Virus record (IMG/VR): IMGVR_UViG_3300018410_000011
Location: 1-55,797 of that record
Source: a virus
Length of the DNA stretch: 55,797 bases
Reading direction: 5' to 3' (one strand)
Below the pieces are notes generated by a model that was not told where the DNA came from, searched no databases, and saw only the letters and a list, made by a program, of their open reading frames with translations. This document shows, one piece after another, positions 34,525-42,551 of this stretch. Each line of letters starts with the position of its first letter. Position 1 is the first letter of the stretch. The translations under genes and the position numbers were made by a program.

Positions 34525-34722
34525 TTAAAAATTATCATCATCTTCATCAAATTCTTCATCTTTGTCTGAATTAGCTAACATGATAGTATGATAAGTCATA
34601 TTTTCAATAGCATCTTCTAATTCATCACAAGTTCTAAGATAATTTATAATTTCATCAAGAGTAAATGATGGATTATAATTCTCGTTAATATTTTGTTTAA
34701 AAGTATTTATATTTGTTATCAT
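34525..34722 (-). CDS. Small acidic capsid-leader protein
   Basis: The start was set at 34722 (MITNINTFKQNINE), not an upstream in-frame ATG, because the leader begins there and an exact late motif lies 14 bases further upstream. The 65 residues after trimming at INE leave an acidic, helical peptide ending DKDEEFDEDDDNF. It may be a small internal head protein. It is the last gene of the minus-strand leader cluster 34.5-37 kb. Confidence 0.65.
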   Translation of the reverse strand: MITNINTFKQNINENYNPSFTLDEIINYLRTCDELEDAIENMTYHTIMLANSDKDEEFDEDDDNF

Positions 34723-34735
34723 AATTATTTTATTT

Positions 34736-34747
34736 TTATATATTAAA
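34736..34747 (-). promoter_or_regulatory. Candidate late promoter (TTTAATATATAA)
   Basis: An exact motif on the minus strand, starting 25 bases before the ATG at 34722. It excludes the longer start of that gene. Confidence 0.5.
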
Positions 34748-34759
34748 TAAAATATGATT

Positions 34760-35269
34760 TTATTTAATTTCATATTTATCTTTTAAATAATTATATTCTG
34801 GATTAGATTTTAAAATAAATAAATCACCATTAGTATTAGTTTTAATGTGATCTATATCATTTTCCAATTTTAATTTTTGTGCCATTTTAGGAACTTCATT
34901 TTTATTTAATGTTCTTCCAGGTGTTGTATACATATGACCAAATTCATGAATAAATTTTAATGTTATTTTATATCCTAATCCTTGATTTTGTAATGTATTT
35001 GATATATGTCGATGAGGATGATATAATTCATCATTAATAATTTGAATATCAAAAATTATTCCTTTATTTATTTCATTATCTGTTGGTAATTTTATACCTA
35101 AATGTATAATAGAATTATTATCATCACCTAATTCTATTAATTCAATATCTTTCCAATTAATATTTTTATAATCTTTATATTCTACTGTCTCATCAGGTAA
35201 TCTTAAACCAGGAAATAAATGAAATTCTTCATTTAATTTATTTTTAAATTCATTAATTGTCGTTATCAT
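34760..35269 (-). CDS. Capsid-leader GNAT-like acetyltransferase
   Basis: The 169 residues start MITTINEFKNKLNE, an ideal leader with an LNE site. A GIIFDIQIINDELYHPHRHI strand-turn leads into LQNQGLGYKITLKFIHEFGH, where QNQGLG is the acetyl-CoA-binding GNAT motif A. The C-terminus holds NEVPKMAQKLKLE. It overlaps the upstream leader gene by ATGA. It is a second packaged acetyltransferase-like protein besides 21107 (inference). Confidence 0.65.
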   Translation of the reverse strand: MITTINEFKNKLNEEFHLFPGLRLPDETVEYKDYKNINWKDIELIELGDDNNSIIHLGIKLPTDNEINKGIIFDIQIINDELYHPHRHISNTLQNQGLGYKITLKFIHEFGHMYTTPGRTLNKNEVPKMAQKLKLENDIDHIKTNTNGDLFILKSNPEYNYLKDKYEIK

Positions 35270-35892
35270 TCAATAGTTCTCTCTTTTATATTTAATATTC
35301 CTAAATAATCCATTTTTAAATCTTTTAATGACCATAACTCATTACTAATATCAGCGTCAGGTACGCAACTATAAAATTTCTTTTTATATTTTTCAGGTAA
35401 ATCAGATGGTCGTTTAACATTTAGTTTATTAAATATATTTAACTTAAGTGATTTTCTTATTTCTTTTATTTCATCTTTTTCTAATGATGAAATCCAAACA
35501 TTTAAATCAAATTTTACACCGTATTTATTATTAATTGAATTAGGACATTTTTGTTGTTGTTGTTTTATATTAATAATATCAATATCATCTGTCTTATCAT
35601 TATATAAATCAACACCATATACATAAAATAATCTAGTACTGTCATCCACACCCTTTAAACAATTATCGATAGAATTTGATAATGAAACTCTAGCTGTAAA
35701 ATCATCTTCTATAACTGAATTATTGTTTTGGTACGGGTTATTTGGTACTTTTGCTGTAAAAATAAAAGTACCATCATTATTTAATAATTTTTTATAAGAT
35801 AAATGAAAATATTTATACTCAGATTCTGCTTTATCTATAGTATAAATATTTTCATTTAATTTATTTCTAAATTCATTAATTGTCGTTATCAT
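35266..35892 (-). CDS. Capsid-leader protein, unassigned catalytic-looking domain
   Basis: The 208 residues start MITTINEFRNKLNE. The cargo has YKYFHLSYKKLL, then AKVPNNPYQ, then IEDDFTARVSLSNSIDNCLK, then LFYVYGVDL. I recall this pattern (FHLS ... P.NP ... ED.T.R...S.S...C) from phage and bacterial proteins related to ADP-ribosyltransferase-like folds, but cannot prove it. It overlaps both neighbouring leader genes by four bases. Confidence 0.6.
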   Translation of the reverse strand: MITTINEFRNKLNENIYTIDKAESEYKYFHLSYKKLLNNDGTFIFTAKVPNNPYQNNNSVIEDDFTARVSLSNSIDNCLKGVDDSTRLFYVYGVDLYNDKTDDIDIINIKQQQQKCPNSINNKYGVKFDLNVWISSLEKDEIKEIRKSLKLNIFNKLNVKRPSDLPEKYKKKFYSCVPDADISNELWSLKDLKMDYLGILNIKERTIE

Positions 35893-36638
35893 TTAGCTGT
35901 AATAAATTTATTTTTATTTATATCATAAACTAACCAACCATCTTCACCTCTTCCAGGAATCCATTCACAATCTATTTCAATATTTATTAATTTTTCACAT
36001 TCAGAAAATTTATCAAATATATGATTTTTAATAAGATTTATTAAACCATTATCATCAAAAGGATTAGAATCACATAAATTAATTGCTATTTTATACTCTT
36101 CTTTATTAATATAAACATCACCATAATCTATTGATAATGTTTTAATACCATTTGAAAAATTTATTAAATTTTTCAAATTTATAATTTTATCAAATTTATT
36201 ATTAGATTCAATTGATTCTTTAATATATTCACCGTTTTTTAATACATCTATAAATTCTTGTTCGAAATTACCATTATTATCAAAAACAGTATATTCCGTT
36301 CTATCAATATAACATACTAATGGATAATTATCTTTAGAATTTATAGTAGTACCAAATTCATAATATTCATCATTTATTTTTATTGTATAATTAGAAATAA
36401 AAATAATTCCTAATAAATTATTTTGTTTTATATCAAATGGTTCTCCACTTTCTTCTATTACTATATTAATACCTTCTGGTAATTTATTTTCATGTATTAA
36501 TAAAGCTAATCTACCCATACATTTTAATAATTTAGATTCATTAAAAAAATCACGAGGAATTACTCTATGATAATTATAAATAGATTCATTTATTTTTTTT
36601 AATGTTATTAATTTATATTCATTAATCGTTGTTATCAT
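35889..36638 (-). CDS. Capsid-leader protein, unknown cargo
   Basis: The 249 residues start MITTINEYKLITLKKINE, a leader with a four-residue extension before the INE site. The cargo begins YNYHRVIPRDFFNESKLLKC and continues with a beta-rich region ending WIPGRGEDGWLVYDIN. I recall DFFNESKLLKC from other phage proteins of unknown function. It heads the three-gene overlapping run 34760-36638. A TTTAATATATAA-like variant lies upstream (around 36643). Confidence 0.6.
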   Translation of the reverse strand: MITTINEYKLITLKKINESIYNYHRVIPRDFFNESKLLKCMGRLALLIHENKLPEGINIVIEESGEPFDIKQNNLLGIIFISNYTIKINDEYYEFGTTINSKDNYPLVCYIDRTEYTVFDNNGNFEQEFIDVLKNGEYIKESIESNNKFDKIINLKNLINFSNGIKTLSIDYGDVYINKEEYKIAINLCDSNPFDDNGLINLIKNHIFDKFSECEKLINIEIDCEWIPGRGEDGWLVYDINKNKFITAK

Positions 36639-36674
36639 ATAATTATATATTTATTTTTATAACAGACATTAATA

Positions 36675-37031
36675 TCATTTAAAATATCTAAAGCCTTGAA
36701 ATCCTTTCATTGTAATTGGATCAATTTTATAAAATTTACCGGTACGTTCAATAAATTTACCTTTCCAAATATTACCAGTAGTTGTACATTTAAACTCTTT
36801 TTCACTCAGTCCAGAGATAATATGGTAGCCTATAACATTACCATTATAACATATATAGCATTTACTTCCAATATTTGTTCTAGGGAAACCATTTGTCTTA
36901 AAATTTAAAACTTCACCATTTTCTGCTGCAATTAATTCTTTTTCATACTCATTCCATTTAATTGATTTAGGAATAGTAATTATAATGTCTTGACTCATAT
37001 ATTTTTTAAATTCGTTAATTGTTGTTATCAT
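36675..37031 (-). CDS. Capsid-leader protein, small beta-rich cargo
   Basis: The 118 residues start MITTINEFKKYMSQ. The expected cleavage Glu is replaced by Gln, so processing is doubtful. The cargo has IGSKCYICYNGNVIGYHIIS and KEFKCTTTGNIWKGKFIERT, a compact beta-barrel-like pattern that could bind RNA or nucleotides (for example an ASCH/EVE-like fold; low certainty). It follows the deoxyribosyltransferase-Nudix gene by 12 bases. Confidence 0.6.
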   Translation of the reverse strand: MITTINEFKKYMSQDIIITIPKSIKWNEYEKELIAAENGEVLNFKTNGFPRTNIGSKCYICYNGNVIGYHIISGLSEKEFKCTTTGNIWKGKFIERTGKFYKIDPITMKGFQGFRYFK

Positions 37032-37043
37032 ATAATTATATAT

Positions 37044-38195
37044 TTATTTTATAACTGACATTATTTGTCCTAAGTTGGACCAATCTAAATATTGCATATT
37101 GATAGCATCTTCTAATGTAATTACATGTAATTCTGTTCGTTCCGTGTCTTCTATATTTCCAAAAGTTTGACCAACACAAGATTTTATTTTATTCATTTCT
37201 AATTCTGATAAAGTATAAGAATATAAAAACGATTTATGTGTTAACATAGTAGAACAAATTTGTCTAGCACTTTCAAATATTAATTTTTCTATTTGTGGTG
37301 TAAATCCAGTTTCTTCTTCTAATTCATCAACCATAATTGTTTTAGGATCTACTCCTTCTTTTACGCTTGACCCACCTGGTAATTCATATACTTTACCTTT
37401 TGTATTATTAACTGGTGATCTAAATTCAGATACTAAAACTAATTCTGTTTTCATTATATCTTGATTTGGTAAGTATAAAACACATGAACTAATATCTGGT
37501 CTAGAAAATATAAATTCGTTATTTTTATATCTATTTTCATCACGGATATAAATATTAACCCATAAAGAAAAAGCAAATATTTTATTATTACTAGGAATAC
37601 GATAAACATTTAATACTTTGGCATCAGAAATCCAATTACGATTTAATTTTAATTGTTTATACCAAGATTGAAATTGTTCTGTTTTCCATATTTCTTGTGG
37701 TATAAATCTTTCTCCATCAATTCTTTTATAATCTTCTTGTGTTTCATATACATGTTTAATAGCAGAAAATAATTCATGATAAACTGGTACTTTTAAATCT
37801 TTTGCCCACCATTCTTGATAACGTACTGAATCTGCAGTTAATTCTGTAGACAAGATACATTTACCAGAATCTTTCCAGTAACCCCATTCATCATTCGTAG
37901 TTAACCCTAATAGTTCAGTCTTAGTATTTCTATTAATATGAAATAATATGTTATCTGACGCTCTTAAGGCACGAGTTTCCCATAATATTTGTGATTCATA
38001 ATTAAAATCTTCAAAATTTCCTTCTCTAGCTTCCGGTACAAATACGATACCATCATATCCAATTAGATTTAATATTTCTAATGCTTTAATTCTCCAACTT
38101 ATACCTACTTGTCCAGGTCTTAATGACGGACCAGCTAAAAATAAAGATTTATTAATTTCATTTGGTATAGATTCTTGTGCGTATATTATTTTCAT
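37044..38195 (-). CDS. Nucleoside deoxyribosyltransferase-like / Nudix hydrolase fusion
   Basis: A 383-residue two-domain protein. Residues 1-150 resemble nucleoside 2-deoxyribosyltransferases: SLFLAGPSLRPG, ALEILNLIGYDGIVFVPEAR and RALRASDNILFHINR. The C-terminal third holds a Nudix box around residues 273-297 (GGSSVKEG ... DELEEETGF), slightly longer than the standard spacing. Such fusions could remove or recycle modified nucleotides or ADP-ribose compounds. ADP-ribose-related activity would fit the ADP-ribosyltransferase-rich leader arsenal or a counter to NAD-depleting defences (both inference). There is no leader, so it is probably made in the infected cell. Confidence 0.75.
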   Translation of the reverse strand: MKIIYAQESIPNEINKSLFLAGPSLRPGQVGISWRIKALEILNLIGYDGIVFVPEAREGNFEDFNYESQILWETRALRASDNILFHINRNTKTELLGLTTNDEWGYWKDSGKCILSTELTADSVRYQEWWAKDLKVPVYHELFSAIKHVYETQEDYKRIDGERFIPQEIWKTEQFQSWYKQLKLNRNWISDAKVLNVYRIPSNNKIFAFSLWVNIYIRDENRYKNNEFIFSRPDISSCVLYLPNQDIMKTELVLVSEFRSPVNNTKGKVYELPGGSSVKEGVDPKTIMVDELEEETGFTPQIEKLIFESARQICSTMLTHKSFLYSYTLSELEMNKIKSCVGQTFGNIEDTERTELHVITLEDAINMQYLDWSNLGQIMSVIK

Positions 38196-38252
38196 ATTTA
38201 TTATTTAATGTTATATTTATTCTCTTGTATATGTTGTTTTATATACCATATT

Positions 38253-38822
38253 TTAATTAGTAGAATTTGCATACCTTGTATTATATAATTCTTTTAATTC
38301 TAACCAAAATTTATAGTATTTAGATGGAATTTGTTCTGGTTTATAATGTCTACTATAACTTCTAAAAGTTGATCCAACAGAATAATTTGATCCTTTATAA
38401 TATTCCATACTTTCTGCTTTTGTATTAATATCAATAGCATATGTTATATATGAACCATCATAAAAATGTCCTTCTAAAATATCATAATCTGAATTATGTT
38501 TAGTATGTGAATTGAAATTTATTCTAACAAAGGAATTTCCAGCATTCTCATTAATATTAGTATCAACAAATTGTTGAATATCTGTAAAATTTTCATCTGC
38601 TTCAATATAATTTCCGTCTTCATCCTTTTTCATCAATTCAATAATATCGTGTCCTTTGATAAGGGCATAATTGACCCCATTATGTGTGTAAGCGATTATT
38701 CCATTTTCTAATCTAGCATCAGGAAATTTTGTGGCAACCATAGCCACATCAGTATTGTTAAAGTTAGAAGCAGTTCCTAATTGCTCATTCAATTTTTCAA
38801 ATATTTTAAAATTAGTAATCAT
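38253..38822 (-). CDS. Capsid-leader protein, unknown cargo
   Basis: The start is placed at 38822 (MITNFKIFEKLNE), 17 codons inside a longer frame, because an exact late motif and the leader mark it. The 189-residue protein has a possible cleavage at LNE. The middle (AYTHNGVNYALIKGHDIIE) uses more G and C than its neighbours, which hints at recent acquisition. The C-terminus is rich in Tyr (YKGSNYSVGSTFRSYSRHY). Family not recognised. Confidence 0.6.
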   Translation of the reverse strand: MITNFKIFEKLNEQLGTASNFNNTDVAMVATKFPDARLENGIIAYTHNGVNYALIKGHDIIELMKKDEDGNYIEADENFTDIQQFVDTNINENAGNSFVRINFNSHTKHNSDYDILEGHFYDGSYITYAIDINTKAESMEYYKGSNYSVGSTFRSYSRHYKPEQIPSKYYKFWLELKELYNTRYANSTN

Positions 38823-38838
38823 GATTTTATGTTTTATT

Positions 38839-38850
38839 TTATATATTAAA
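38839..38850 (-). promoter_or_regulatory. Candidate late promoter (TTTAATATATAA)
   Basis: An exact motif on the minus strand, starting 28 bases before the ATG at 38822. It touches the end of the upstream membrane gene. Confidence 0.5.
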
Positions 38851-39057
38851 TTATAAATAATTCTCCATATCAAACCATGATATTATTAATGCATTAATAA
38901 TTAGAACTAATGAAGAACATAGGTATGTATAAGTTAAAAAAATTGACACATATCCTATTGCTATTAATATAGCAGATATTAATACAATTATTAAAGGAAT
39001 TAATAATAATATTGCTCTGATTTTTATTTGTTGTAAGTATTTATTTACTTTTTTCAT
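38851..39057 (-). CDS. Small two-helix membrane protein
   Basis: The 68 residues have a basic N-terminus (MKKVNKYLQQIKIR) followed by two hydrophobic segments at about residues 15-36 and 40-60. This should give an in-in hairpin in the inner membrane. Holins and superinfection-exclusion proteins can look like this, but there is no direct evidence. It overlaps the FMN reductase gene by four bases. Confidence 0.55.
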   Translation of the reverse strand: MKKVNKYLQQIKIRAILLLIPLIIVLISAILIAIGYVSIFLTYTYLCSSLVLIINALIISWFDMENYL

Positions 39058-39524
39058 AATTTTAAAAAATTGTTTATTTGGTTATTTATTAGTGTTTTAG
39101 TTTTATTATCTATAATTTCATTATCATTTATAAGATTATTGATAGACGGAAAATATAATCTATCATAAAATGGTATAGCTTTAAGATATAACATTACATC
39201 ACATAAATGATCTACTCCACGTACATTACCTTGTAATCCAGCTGCAATACCTGTGAATAATATATGTTTATCTTTAAATGTATTCATATTGCAATTATCA
39301 ATTAATAATTTTAATTGTCCAGGATATGATCCATTATATTCAGGAATAACGAATATTATTTTATTAGAATTGTTTATATTATTTTGTACTTGTAATATAT
39401 CTGTGTTTGGATATATTAAATGTGTATTATACATTTCATGTAATATTTGATAGTAATATGTAGAAAATATTTGACTCTTATTACCAGTTCTATTAGTACC
39501 GTTTATTATTGTTATATCATTCAT
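39054..39524 (-). CDS. NADPH-dependent FMN reductase-like flavoprotein
   Basis: The 156 residues follow the flavodoxin-like FMN reductase plan. IINGTNRTGNKSQ is the phosphate loop, VIPEYNGSYPGQLKLLID is the family signature, and TGIAAGLQGNVRGVDHL lies near the flavin. Family members reduce FMN, quinones or azo dyes with NAD(P)H. A role in phage redox supply for nucleotide synthesis is possible. It is divergent from the DNA-modification operon. Confidence 0.8.
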   Translation of the reverse strand: MNDITIINGTNRTGNKSQIFSTYYYQILHEMYNTHLIYPNTDILQVQNNINNSNKIIFVIPEYNGSYPGQLKLLIDNCNMNTFKDKHILFTGIAAGLQGNVRGVDHLCDVMLYLKAIPFYDRLYFPSINNLINDNEIIDNKTKTLINNQINNFLKL

Positions 39525-39576
39525 AATCTTTATATAAAAATTTTAAACAATTGTTTATATATCATATATAAAGTTT

Positions 39577-40284
39577 ATGAATGAATATAATACATTTGAA
39601 GAAGCTTTTATTGGGCTAAATCAAGAATTAATAGAAAAATATCAATATAATATTGAATCACGTATTGGAACAACATTAGAAATTTGTCCTATTTTATATA
39701 AAATAAATGATGTATCAACATATAAATTTGATAATGAAAAAATAGGACGTTTAGATTATGAATATTGTGATACTTATTATAATTGGATGATTAGTGGAAA
39801 TACAGAAATTAAAGAATTGGCTGAAAAATATCCTAATACTTCTAGATTTTTAGAAAAACCAAAATCAAATCTTTTACCAGAAAATTTCAATACATTTTAT
39901 GGTCCAAGAATTAATTATCAATTAGAAAATATAATTAATGAACTTAAAAATAATAAAAATACTAGAAGAGCTGTTATATCTATATTAGATAAAGAAGATA
40001 CTAATTTATTAGCTTTAGATGAAACATTAGAATTCCCGTGTACAGATTCGGCAACATTTTATATTAGAAATAATAAATTAAATGTTCATGTACATATGAG
40101 ATCACAGAATGTTGGACAAGTAATTAAGTTAGATATGTATTTATGGGGTAGATTTACAACAGAATTAGCAAATAAATTAGGTTATGCGCCTGGTTCATTT
40201 ACGTCTAGTATTGTATCAGCTCATTTATTTACAAGAGATTTAGATTATTTAAAAGAATTAATAAACACATATAATGAGAAATAA
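39577..40284 (+). CDS. Deoxycytidylate hydroxymethylase (thymidylate-synthase family)
   Basis: The 235 residues keep the thymidylate-synthase core: FYGPRI, TRRAVIS with R130 and R131 for phosphate, EFPCTDSATF with catalytic C155, and MRSQNVG. The Asn that reads uracil in true synthases (LPFN in the gene at 46115) aligns with D186 (KLD). That Asn-to-Asp change is the known mark of enzymes acting on dCMP, such as T4 gp42. The likely reaction is dCMP plus methylene-tetrahydrofolate giving 5-hydroxymethyl-dCMP. It is the first gene of a four-gene overlapping operon whose other products handle a sugar. The protein is a little shorter than T4 gp42. Confidence 0.75.
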   Translation: MNEYNTFEEAFIGLNQELIEKYQYNIESRIGTTLEICPILYKINDVSTYKFDNEKIGRLDYEYCDTYYNWMISGNTEIKELAEKYPNTSRFLEKPKSNLLPENFNTFYGPRINYQLENIINELKNNKNTRRAVISILDKEDTNLLALDETLEFPCTDSATFYIRNNKLNVHVHMRSQNVGQVIKLDMYLWGRFTTELANKLGYAPGSFTSSIVSAHLFTRDLDYLKELINTYNEK

Positions 40285-41929
40285 ATTAATATTAGATTTT
40301 GATGGTATTTTTGCATCAAATATGTTATATAATGAAACAGGTAAAAGTTATAAAACTTTTACTTGGGGCATTAGACACGCTATAGATATGTTAATTGAAA
40401 ATGGAATTGATGTTTATATAATTAGTGGAGATTCTACAGAAAAAGGACAATCCATTACTAGAAAATTTTGTGAAAATTTAAAAGTTAAAGAAATTACATT
40501 TACTAATTCTAAACATAAATTATCATATTTAAAGCAAAAATATAATTTAGATGAATGTTATTATTGTGGTGATGATATTTATGACGTAGAATTATTTAAA
40601 CATATGTACGGTATTACACATAAAAATACACATCATACAATAAGTAAATATGCTAAATATGTTAGTGAATATACAACATCAGATTATTTTTTTACTGATA
40701 TGTCATTATATATATTAGCTAAAAAATATAATACGGGTATAAATAATATTTCTAATTTAATTGGTAAAGATTGTAATAAAGAATCATTATCTGATTCATT
40801 AATGGATTTACGATATAAAAACATTTTTATATTACAGCAATATAGTATGAGAAACCATACCGATAATAAATATAATCCATTATTAGATGGTAATTTAAAT
40901 TTAACATTTAATAGAATTTATAATTCTGTTAAAAATAATCCAAATTTAAATTATACAATTACTATTCCTACTAATATAAATGAATCACAATATGAAACAT
41001 TGAAAATATTAGTTGATAAGATTTTTGGTGAAAATCGTATATTTTTTAAAGAAATAGAATATGGTATAAATGCACCAGCTAATTATGAGAAATTTTCTGG
41101 AGATTATATTATAGATAATAAATATGATTTGTTTATTACATATTTTGCTAATTATGGTATAAATATTGATAAATTTACAAATAATCAAGAATATAAAATA
41201 ATTTATTGTTTTAATATATCTAAAGTAAAAGATTTATCACGTGAATATATTGATAAATTTTTTAAAATTCAATATGAATCAGTTAAATCTTTTACAAATA
41301 AAGTTTATGTTTTAAATCAAAATCAAAAAGATTATTTTTTAGAATATTCAAAAGAAATTAATGATATATTTATAAAAGAATTACAAATAAAACAAAATGT
41401 TTTAGTTGATAGTCTTTTAATTAATAAAACATTTTTAAATAATCAAATTATTAATTTAATCCCAAATGAAACAAATGAAATTACACATGATTTTTTAAAA
41501 ATTTTAAAAAACAGAAAATCTAATTTCATATTTTTTCCATTTAGGTTATCAGATAAATGTTATGAATTTGAATTTTTATTAGAAAAAATAAGTAAAAGTA
41601 ATTCATATTATACAATATTTATAACGGATCCTAACAATACAATTAATGATTATATTATACCTAATAATGTAAATATATATAATTTACAAAATAAAAAATA
41701 TGATAGTAAAGTTATGTATTTATTATTTTTAATGTATTGTAATGAATATAATGTTAGTATTCCTGTATTTGAAAATCCTTTAATAGTTATGCACCAATCT
41801 ATTTTAGAAATGACGCATTTAACTGATAATGTTAAATTTTTAAATGTAAATAATTTTGATATTAAAACATTATATGATTTTAATGATATAACAGGTATAA
41901 AAGATAAAATAAAAAATTATATTAATTGA
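40274..41929 (+). CDS. HAD phosphatase / GT-B-like glycosyltransferase fusion
   Basis: A 551-residue protein. Residues 1-160 form a HAD phosphatase of the KdsC type: LILDFDGIFASN (D8, D10), IISGDSTEKGQ and YYCGDDIYDVELF (D100, D101). The remaining 390 residues have two Rossmann-like halves and an end such as VSIPVFENPLIVMHQSILEM, which resembles the C-terminal half of GT-B glycosyltransferases. I infer that the HAD part removes the 5-phosphate of an activated pentose and that the rest transfers the sugar to hydroxymethylcytosine in DNA. It overlaps the hydroxymethylase gene by 11 bases. Confidence 0.65.
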   Translation: MRNKLILDFDGIFASNMLYNETGKSYKTFTWGIRHAIDMLIENGIDVYIISGDSTEKGQSITRKFCENLKVKEITFTNSKHKLSYLKQKYNLDECYYCGDDIYDVELFKHMYGITHKNTHHTISKYAKYVSEYTTSDYFFTDMSLYILAKKYNTGINNISNLIGKDCNKESLSDSLMDLRYKNIFILQQYSMRNHTDNKYNPLLDGNLNLTFNRIYNSVKNNPNLNYTITIPTNINESQYETLKILVDKIFGENRIFFKEIEYGINAPANYEKFSGDYIIDNKYDLFITYFANYGINIDKFTNNQEYKIIYCFNISKVKDLSREYIDKFFKIQYESVKSFTNKVYVLNQNQKDYFLEYSKEINDIFIKELQIKQNVLVDSLLINKTFLNNQIINLIPNETNEITHDFLKILKNRKSNFIFFPFRLSDKCYEFEFLLEKISKSNSYYTIFITDPNNTINDYIIPNNVNIYNLQNKKYDSKVMYLLFLMYCNEYNVSIPVFENPLIVMHQSILEMTHLTDNVKFLNVNNFDIKTLYDFNDITGIKDKIKNYIN

Positions 41930-41930
41930 T

Positions 41931-42551
41931 ATGATAAAAATTAGTAAACATATACAAAATACACAAAATTATTTAAATCAATCATTAACTGATTTATTAA
42001 CAGATAATAATATTAAAACAATAGATAATATAATTGAAGATATTATTAAAACAGTTAATAATAAAGGAAAAGTTATTTTTACTGGTATAGGTAAAAATGT
42101 GTATGCTGCACAAAAATTAGCTGCTTCTTATTCATCTATAGGTATTCCATCATTTTTTTTAGATGCAGTACATGCCGTACATGGTGATATAGGTGTAATG
42201 AATGATAATGATTTATTAATTTGTATGTCTAAATCTGGAAATACTTCTGAATTAATAAATACATTAATTCATATTAATAACAATAAAAAAACTTTTAAGT
42301 TTAAAGTAATAGGTATTGATTGTAATCCAGATAATGAAAATGGTTTTAATAAATATTGTGATTATTCATTATCTATTAAAACAGATAATGAATTAGATAT
42401 TTTAAATATGGTGCCAACTATTTCTTTATTAATGATTCAAATTGTTGGTGATATTATAGGTATAGAAGCAAGTGAACAATTAGGATTTAGTTCAGAAAAA
42501 TTTAGTATTAATCATCCTGGTGGATCTATTGGAAAGGCGTTAAGTAAATAA
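41931..42551 (+). CDS. kdsD-like: KdsD-like arabinose-5-phosphate isomerase (SIS domain)
   Basis: The 206 residues form one SIS domain without the CBS pair of bacterial KdsD. VIFTGIGKNVYAAQKLAASY (residues 48-67), HGDIG (84-88; HGDLG in KdsD) and CMSKSGNTSELI are family signatures. The C-terminal end INHPGGSIGKAL matches KdsD PGG.LG..L. KdsD interconverts ribulose 5-phosphate and arabinose 5-phosphate. Arabinose attached to hydroxymethylcytosine is known in T4-like phage RB69, so arabinose is the best guess for the sugar made here. A heptose-type isomerase is the main alternative. Confidence 0.8.
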   Translation: MIKISKHIQNTQNYLNQSLTDLLTDNNIKTIDNIIEDIIKTVNNKGKVIFTGIGKNVYAAQKLAASYSSIGIPSFFLDAVHAVHGDIGVMNDNDLLICMSKSGNTSELINTLIHINNNKKTFKFKVIGIDCNPDNENGFNKYCDYSLSIKTDNELDILNMVPTISLLMIQIVGDIIGIEASEQLGFSSEKFSINHPGGSIGKALSK

